From Echinostoma caproni (lineage: Eukaryota > Platyhelminthes > Trematoda > Plagiorchiida > Echinostomatidae): 23,371 nucleotides of DNA. The notes under the pieces were generated by a model. That model made no database searches, was not told the DNA's origin, and saw only the letters and a list, made by a program, of their open reading frames with translations. The DNA lies in contig UZAN01000012.1 of assembly GCA_900618425.1 (NCBI GenBank), positions 1 to 23,371 on the forward strand. Reading direction: 5' to 3'. Position 1 is the stretch's first letter. Every line of letters starts with the position of its first letter. Below are positions 19,875-23,371 of the stretch, piece after piece. Made by a program: the position numbers and the translations under genes.

Positions 19875-19880
19875 TTTATT
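19875..19880 (-). terminator. AATAAA polyadenylation signal for the cysteine-rich minus frame
   Basis: On minus, AATAAA lies 97 nt after the TAG at 19978 and 13 nt after a second in-frame stop at 19894. Position and strand fit a 3' end for the candidate gene, although the hexamer is frequent in AT-rich DNA. Confidence 0.35.
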
Positions 19881-19977
19881 AGTTTCATTTTCCCTAAAAC
19901 CAAAAGGTTATTCCCATGACCATTAACCCAAGTAATTGATGGCATGTACCCTTTGGCTTTGCACAACCATTGCCGCA

Positions 19978-20286
19978 CTATTCAATAGATCCAACATAAT
20001 AAGGACAAACTACTTCACAAAATGACGTATGATCTCTGTATTTCGCCTCCTTCTCTTCAGGCACTAAATCACATGTCCCGAATTTGTTCCACTTAACCGT
20101 AGAGGGATCACTGCGGCTATTTTTGAGAACCTCCGGATCACCTATATCCCGATGCACATGTAGTAGGACGTAGCGAAAAACACAAGGACAAGAATGAAGG
20201 CAAATTATCTCTGGATATCGGTGGGAAGGAGGAGACCGAAAGAATGTGTAAAAGCATAAGCATATGGAAATACAGGTATTGACCAA
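19978..20286 (-). CDS. Candidate cysteine-rich protein, terminal exon likely 20141-19978
   Basis: Open frame ending at TAG 19978-19980. The upstream part (to 20142) is T-rich and translates to a Cys/Phe/Tyr-rich hydrophobic stretch (VNTCISICLCFYTFF), either a signal-like region or the pyrimidine tract of an intron ending in GGGATATAG. The part from 20141 is convincing: GDPEVLKNSRSDPSTVKWNK, FGTCDLVPEEKEAKYRDH, TSFCEVVCPYYVGSIE, with 63% purine-first codons. Cysteines form C-x17-C-x3-C. If the stop is ignored the same frame continues for 27 codons with CGNGCAKPKGTCHQ and a hydrophobic end (LLGLMVMGITFWF), giving a second C-x3-C and a tail typical of a membrane or GPI anchor. The gene may therefore be a recent pseudogene, or the mRNA may be spliced before the TAG. 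No family recognised. Confidence 0.35.
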   Translation of the reverse strand: MVNTCISICLCFYTFFRSPPSHRYPEIICLHSCPCVFRYVLLHVHRDIGDPEVLKNSRSDPSTVKWNKFGTCDLVPEEKEAKYRDHTSFCEVVCPYYVGSIE

Positions 20287-21133
20287 GCTCGTGCAACATC
20301 CTGATTTTCATTACATTCGTTCCTCTCAACGCTTCGTTTTTCCAGCCTCATTCACGGGATTGAACATGACATTGCCCCACATCAGACGGAACATATCTAA
20401 TATATTACCCATTAATGTCTGTGTTTCTATTAGCTACATGCCATTAAATTATGCATTTTCGCGATTTTGATGATGGTTGCTTGTGCATCAGCTGTAAAAT
20501 AACAAAATCGCAGTATTGAACGTAACTAGGATTTATTTATTAAAATGACTCGTAGACTTCATACAGGTATAGTACTTTTATCTCGTCCATGTTCCACTTG
20601 CCCTTCTTCATTTTTGAGCACTACAGGCAGTCGCTTGAGAATGGAGTTCACAAAGTTCACTGCCAAACAGAATTTGCAAGTTTTCTCTAATAAACCCCAC
20701 ACCCTAACCACTGATGACCAATATTGAAGTATCTAACTTAATCCTGATTCTGATACACGAGAAATTTTTCGATTAAACTAAAATTCCAGCTGCTCCGTGG
20801 TAACTAAAAGAATTTGACATTGAACTTGACCCCTCCAGAGACCGCATAAATTTTAAAAAATAATATTTAATTAGATCTAACCGTTTTTTGCTACCAACCT
20901 CAAGCGAGAAGGTAAACCAACCTTCATCTTTGAAAAATATGACTTCCACAAATGCACCTGAAGAATAGCATTTGCCAAAAACCTCCATTGTCAATGAAAA
21001 ACATTTTGTCATATCTAGATTGGAGTATGCAAGAGGCCAATAACAAGACACTCGGTAATTACTTCCGTTCTAACTCATCAGGCGGGATGAATATTTACTT
21101 TTTTGGACAGATAAAACGAAATTCATTAGAAAT
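20287..21133. other. No firm gene; one weak minus frame
   Basis: The minus frame 20773-21051 (92 codons: FSLTMEVFGKCYSSGAFVEV, IFFKDEGWFTFSLEVGSKKR) is protein-like in places. Its middle starts after GCTATTCTTCAG, a fair acceptor. The last third is Ser-rich and chance-like. Other frames here show nothing. Confidence 0.3.
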
Positions 21134-21347
21134 CTAGCTTGGTAGGTCAGCTCTCACCGCATTCTGATTTACTCGTTGGGCACCAGCGAGATAAACCCAT
21201 TGCCAAATAGACGGTCGACGCGATTTTAATTTGTTAGTGGAATCAATACGTCCTCTGATTGGATGGTCGTTCCATAACGCCTTGATATCACGTGGTCTCA
21301 GCTGCATTTTAAGTTGATACATCATTTTCCAAACGAAAGCGTGAGGA
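21134..21347 (-). CDS. Candidate minus-strand coding segment, unassigned
   Basis: After GATTAG (ending 21348) the frame is open for 70 codons to TAG at 21134, with ATGs at 21325 and 21322. It encodes PHAFVWKMMYQLKMQLRPRD, IKALWNDHPIRGRIDSTNKL, KSRRPSIWQWVYLAGAQR. A CGA|GTAAAT donor-like string lies at ~21169, so the exon could end there. The Trp/Arg/Pro content is unlike AT-rich chance frames. No family recognised. Confidence 0.2.
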
Positions 21348-22175
21348 AAAAATGGCTAATCATTCCGAACTATCCTCCAGATTGGTTTTATGCAGCTCTT
21401 CCTTACCGCGATCAAATACAACCATTGACTTGCCTTTATATGATCGGGTTTTTTCCTTCTCGGTTTATGTTTTGATGGAGAAATTTCGTTGAATATGCAA
21501 CAAATTAGACTTATGTTCATATCGAAGCACCTCCAAAAGACACCAACTGAGTCATCGGATTTATGCGCCTCAGGATTAAGTTTCCTCTAACCTTCAATTA
21601 TATGCCAAAATCTTTTGAGTGTTTCAAACGGTTTGGGTATGGTTACACTACAAGACGCTTATTCAACGAGCCGCACCTCTCAAGGTCAACTTTCTGAGAT
21701 CAACTATCATGTTTCTTGGACCGTGTTTTCAGTTATTTCAATATTGTAGATAATACGTGAGTAATTTATAGCCAAAGAATTTTTCAATTTATTGAAGTTA
21801 GAATATTCCATTAATTTACCTATTTACTGTGCACTAAATTAAAAGGGATGAGCAATTTAGAATATGTGTGCTCAACCTAATAAACACACTGATGGAACAG
21901 GAATCATTAATAAAGAGAATGAATTCCCGTTCTTCTTTGCGTGAAATATTTTCGAAATCTCAGCTGTAACTTTTGAAATACTACAAATTGTATTGCAACA
22001 CTCAAGGTCACGCAAATTCAAACGGTGGTAGGATAAAACTAAAAACATGGATGTGGGAGATAAAATCAGAAATAAATACACCTTACCCATAACCATAAAT
22101 ATACAAGTAGTATAGTGGAGAATGAACTGTATTTCCAAGCCGAGAGTAATGTTGCACGAGTTTGGTCAACACCTG
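21348..22175. other. No gene recognised
   Basis: AT-rich. The minus frame 21872-22138 (88 codons) is hydrophobic at its start and has no splice or promoter support. Confidence 0.45.
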
Positions 22176-22183
22176 TATAAAAG
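22176..22183 (+). promoter_or_regulatory. Candidate TATA box
   Basis: TATAAAAG is a canonical TATA element, ~300 bp before the open frame at 22474 and ~200 bp before an ATG at 22377. An inverted CCAAT (ATTGG) lies near 22266, downstream, so it does not help. This is the best-placed promoter candidate in the window for the plus-strand frames that follow. Confidence 0.25.
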
Positions 22184-22376
22184 TGAGATCAAATCAAATG
22201 ACAAAACAGTTAATGTGGCTAGATGATGTGGTACCAGATACTGCAGCTTCTTCTTGTGTATGCTCATTGGCCTGTTTCCTGGGTGACCAGGTGATTAGGC
22301 CGCAAAATCGGGCGCTCACTCTATGAACACCACCCGGCTTGGTTTAGATCGGGGACAATGAGAACGATTGAAACAG

Positions 22377-22460
22377 ATGTTTTGCAAGCATTCAATTTAC
22401 AATGCATTCAATGGCTGTGTCAAATGCCCACTTATTACCCGCTTTCAAAGTTTGAATAAG
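22377..22460 (+). CDS. Candidate first exon with ATG and donor
   Basis: ATG at 22377 opens 28 codons (MFCKHSIYNAFNGCVKCPLI, TRFQSLNK) ending exactly at AATAAG|GTAATT, a plausible donor in phase 0. Four cysteine or near-cysteine positions and no strong signal peptide. It lies ~195 nt downstream of the TATA box. A suitable phase-0 acceptor that enters the next open frame was not found, so the link is open. Confidence 0.15.
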
Positions 22461-22473
22461 GTAATTATTAGCA

Positions 22474-22749
22474 GTGAAGAATCGCGCCCTAACTAAGATC
22501 GAGGTCGAAAAAGTTCTCATTTACAATTCTCCCGTTAGCCCAGAATACAAATTGTGCAAGAGCTCAGGCTTTTATTCTTCATATACCTCAACGCTTGTTC
22601 AATCCCTTGAAAATTTGAACATCACAAATTATACCAAAGCACACACGTTTAGGGTCGAACTTAAACCTAAGGACTGTAAATTGCCATCGCCCATTATTTT
22701 GTTAAAATGGTATTTGACGTTATCTGTTGGCTTGAGTACGGAAACCTGA
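22474..22749 (+). CDS. Candidate coding segment, unassigned
   Basis: Open frame of 91 codons to TGA. Content is protein-like: NRALTKIEVEKVLIYNSPVS, PEYKLCKSSGFYSSYTSTLV, QSLENLNITNYTKAHTFRVE, LKPKDCKLPSPIILLKWYL. Fifty-six percent of codons start with a purine. It begins at GTG; no ATG is available, so it would be an internal or terminal exon (possible acceptor CTCCCGTTAG at 22529-22538). No family recognised. Confidence 0.25.
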   Translation: MKNRALTKIEVEKVLIYNSPVSPEYKLCKSSGFYSSYTSTLVQSLENLNITNYTKAHTFRVELKPKDCKLPSPIILLKWYLTLSVGLSTET

Positions 22750-22991
22750 AAACGGGCTTGGTCCTCTATTTATTTTGTTCGCAATATTTTGTGGTACTGC
22801 TTAAACATTTGGCTCTATCGGTAGTGTAAAATTTCCAAAGATCGTACGGATGGTTACACTGTCGATTGCTTCTTTGGAGATCACTGTAAAAATTGCTTAT
22901 TTTGCTTAGTAATTAGGTTCCTCATTTTTCACGCAAGGGTACTTTGCTTTCGGGTTACAAAGGAGTTAATCGATCTATTTTTGGCGGTTAA

Positions 22992-23306
22992 CCCTCAAGA
23001 CCTTGGATAATTTTAAAGTTTGAACCTTCGCAGTTACCTTTTGGCCGTCCCAATCTCAACGTGATTGATAATCAGTTTACTGCGTTCTCAAAAGAGATAG
23101 GTTACCATGCCCACCTCGAGTTTCACTCAACTCATCCAATCCAGATTGGTAATGTAAGAGTGCACGAGAAGGATTACTCCTACAGTGTACAGCAAAATGT
23201 GACATTTCCATTGCACAATCTTTGCAACTTCGTGGACCACAGGGTTTGTGCTAAATTCTCTAGATATTTAGGTTTCATCGCTGGTCCACAATGGCGTACA
23301 CTGTGA
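22992..23306 (+). CDS. Candidate terminal exon followed by AATAAA
   Basis: The frame is open from a TAA just before 22997 to TGA at 23304-23306, about 100 codons: PWIILKFEPSQLPFGRPNL, NVIDNQFTAFSKEIGYHAHL, EFHSTHPIQIGNVRVHEKDY, SYSVQQNVTFPLHNLCNFVD, GFIAGPQWRTL. It is rich in His, Asn, Gly, Val and charged residues, unlike chance frames here. Acceptors such as GAACCTTCGCAG (AG ~23031) would start the exon inside this range. AATAAA follows the stop by 33 nt, a normal spacing. It may be the last exon of a gene that includes 22474-22749. No family recognised. Confidence 0.3.
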   Translation, partial: PSRPWIILKFEPSQLPFGRPNLNVIDNQFTAFSKEIGYHAHLEFHSTHPIQIGNVRVHEKDYSYSVQQNVTFPLHNLCNFVDHRVCAKFSRYLGFIAGPQWRTL

Positions 23307-23338
23307 ACGAGATACACATTATTCTTCAACTACTGTGC

Positions 23339-23344
23339 AATAAA
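23339..23344 (+). terminator. AATAAA polyadenylation signal
   Basis: Canonical hexamer 33 nt after the TGA of the candidate terminal exon; the window ends 27 nt later, so the cleavage site is at or beyond the edge. Confidence 0.4.
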
Positions 23345-23371
23345 AATCTCAAATAATCGTAACGATGCACA

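Noticed and set aside
1..23371. Prokaryotic operon, phage, defence system or CRISPR array
   Set aside because: No ribosome-binding-site-led gene series, no direct-repeat array, and the recognisable proteins are eukaryotic LINE relics.

Overview
This window reads as nuclear DNA of a eukaryote, most likely a flatworm (probably a digenean trematode). It is AT-rich, has no long open frame (the longest is 179 codons), and carries dinucleotide runs, TATA/AATAAA-type signals and eukaryotic splice-site sequences. The organism call rests mainly on two decayed non-LTR reverse transcriptases. Their C-terminal blocks (YGCET, RLSVF, RSIARVWWEHRVS, RVLGTD, HRLRW, GWKK, TWRRGKKKL) match the RTE-clade LINE proteins that are abundant in trematodes and some tapeworms. 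The species is not determined, and no rRNA, tRNA, CRISPR or prokaryotic operon was seen.

Layout. 1-736 (minus): frameshifted relic of a LINE ORF1/gag-like protein, running off the left edge. 673-1125 (minus): possible small gene for a secreted cysteine-rich protein, with a 58-nt candidate intron before its ATG; its 3' end runs into the LINE relic. 1820-2400 (minus): first RTE reverse transcriptase relic. 3364-13042: mostly unassigned AT-rich sequence with scattered candidate exons; the best splice context is at 4899-5048, and others lie at 3364-3823, 7205-7385, 7838-8052, 11722-11918 and 12621-12751 on plus, and 9713-10205 and 12752-13042 on minus. 13530-14560 (plus): second RTE relic, opposite in orientation and more decayed. 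14784-15040 (minus) and 15339-15559 (plus): candidate exons. 18771-19112 (minus): GC-richer open frame. 19875-20286 (minus): second cysteine-rich frame, with acceptor, stop and AATAAA in order; one TAG separates it from a further Cys-rich and hydrophobic tail. 22176-23344 (plus): TATA box, two open frames and an AATAAA, possibly one gene.

What is firm: the two RTE relics, the gag-like relic and the simple repeats. All protein-coding calls outside the mobile elements are candidates, judged on open frame, residue composition and splice context. About 60 open frames of 60 codons or more are expected by chance in a window of this size and composition, so open length alone was not counted as evidence. 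No complete known gene or pathway can be named. The best leads for something new are the two small cysteine-rich secreted-type frames near the two ends.
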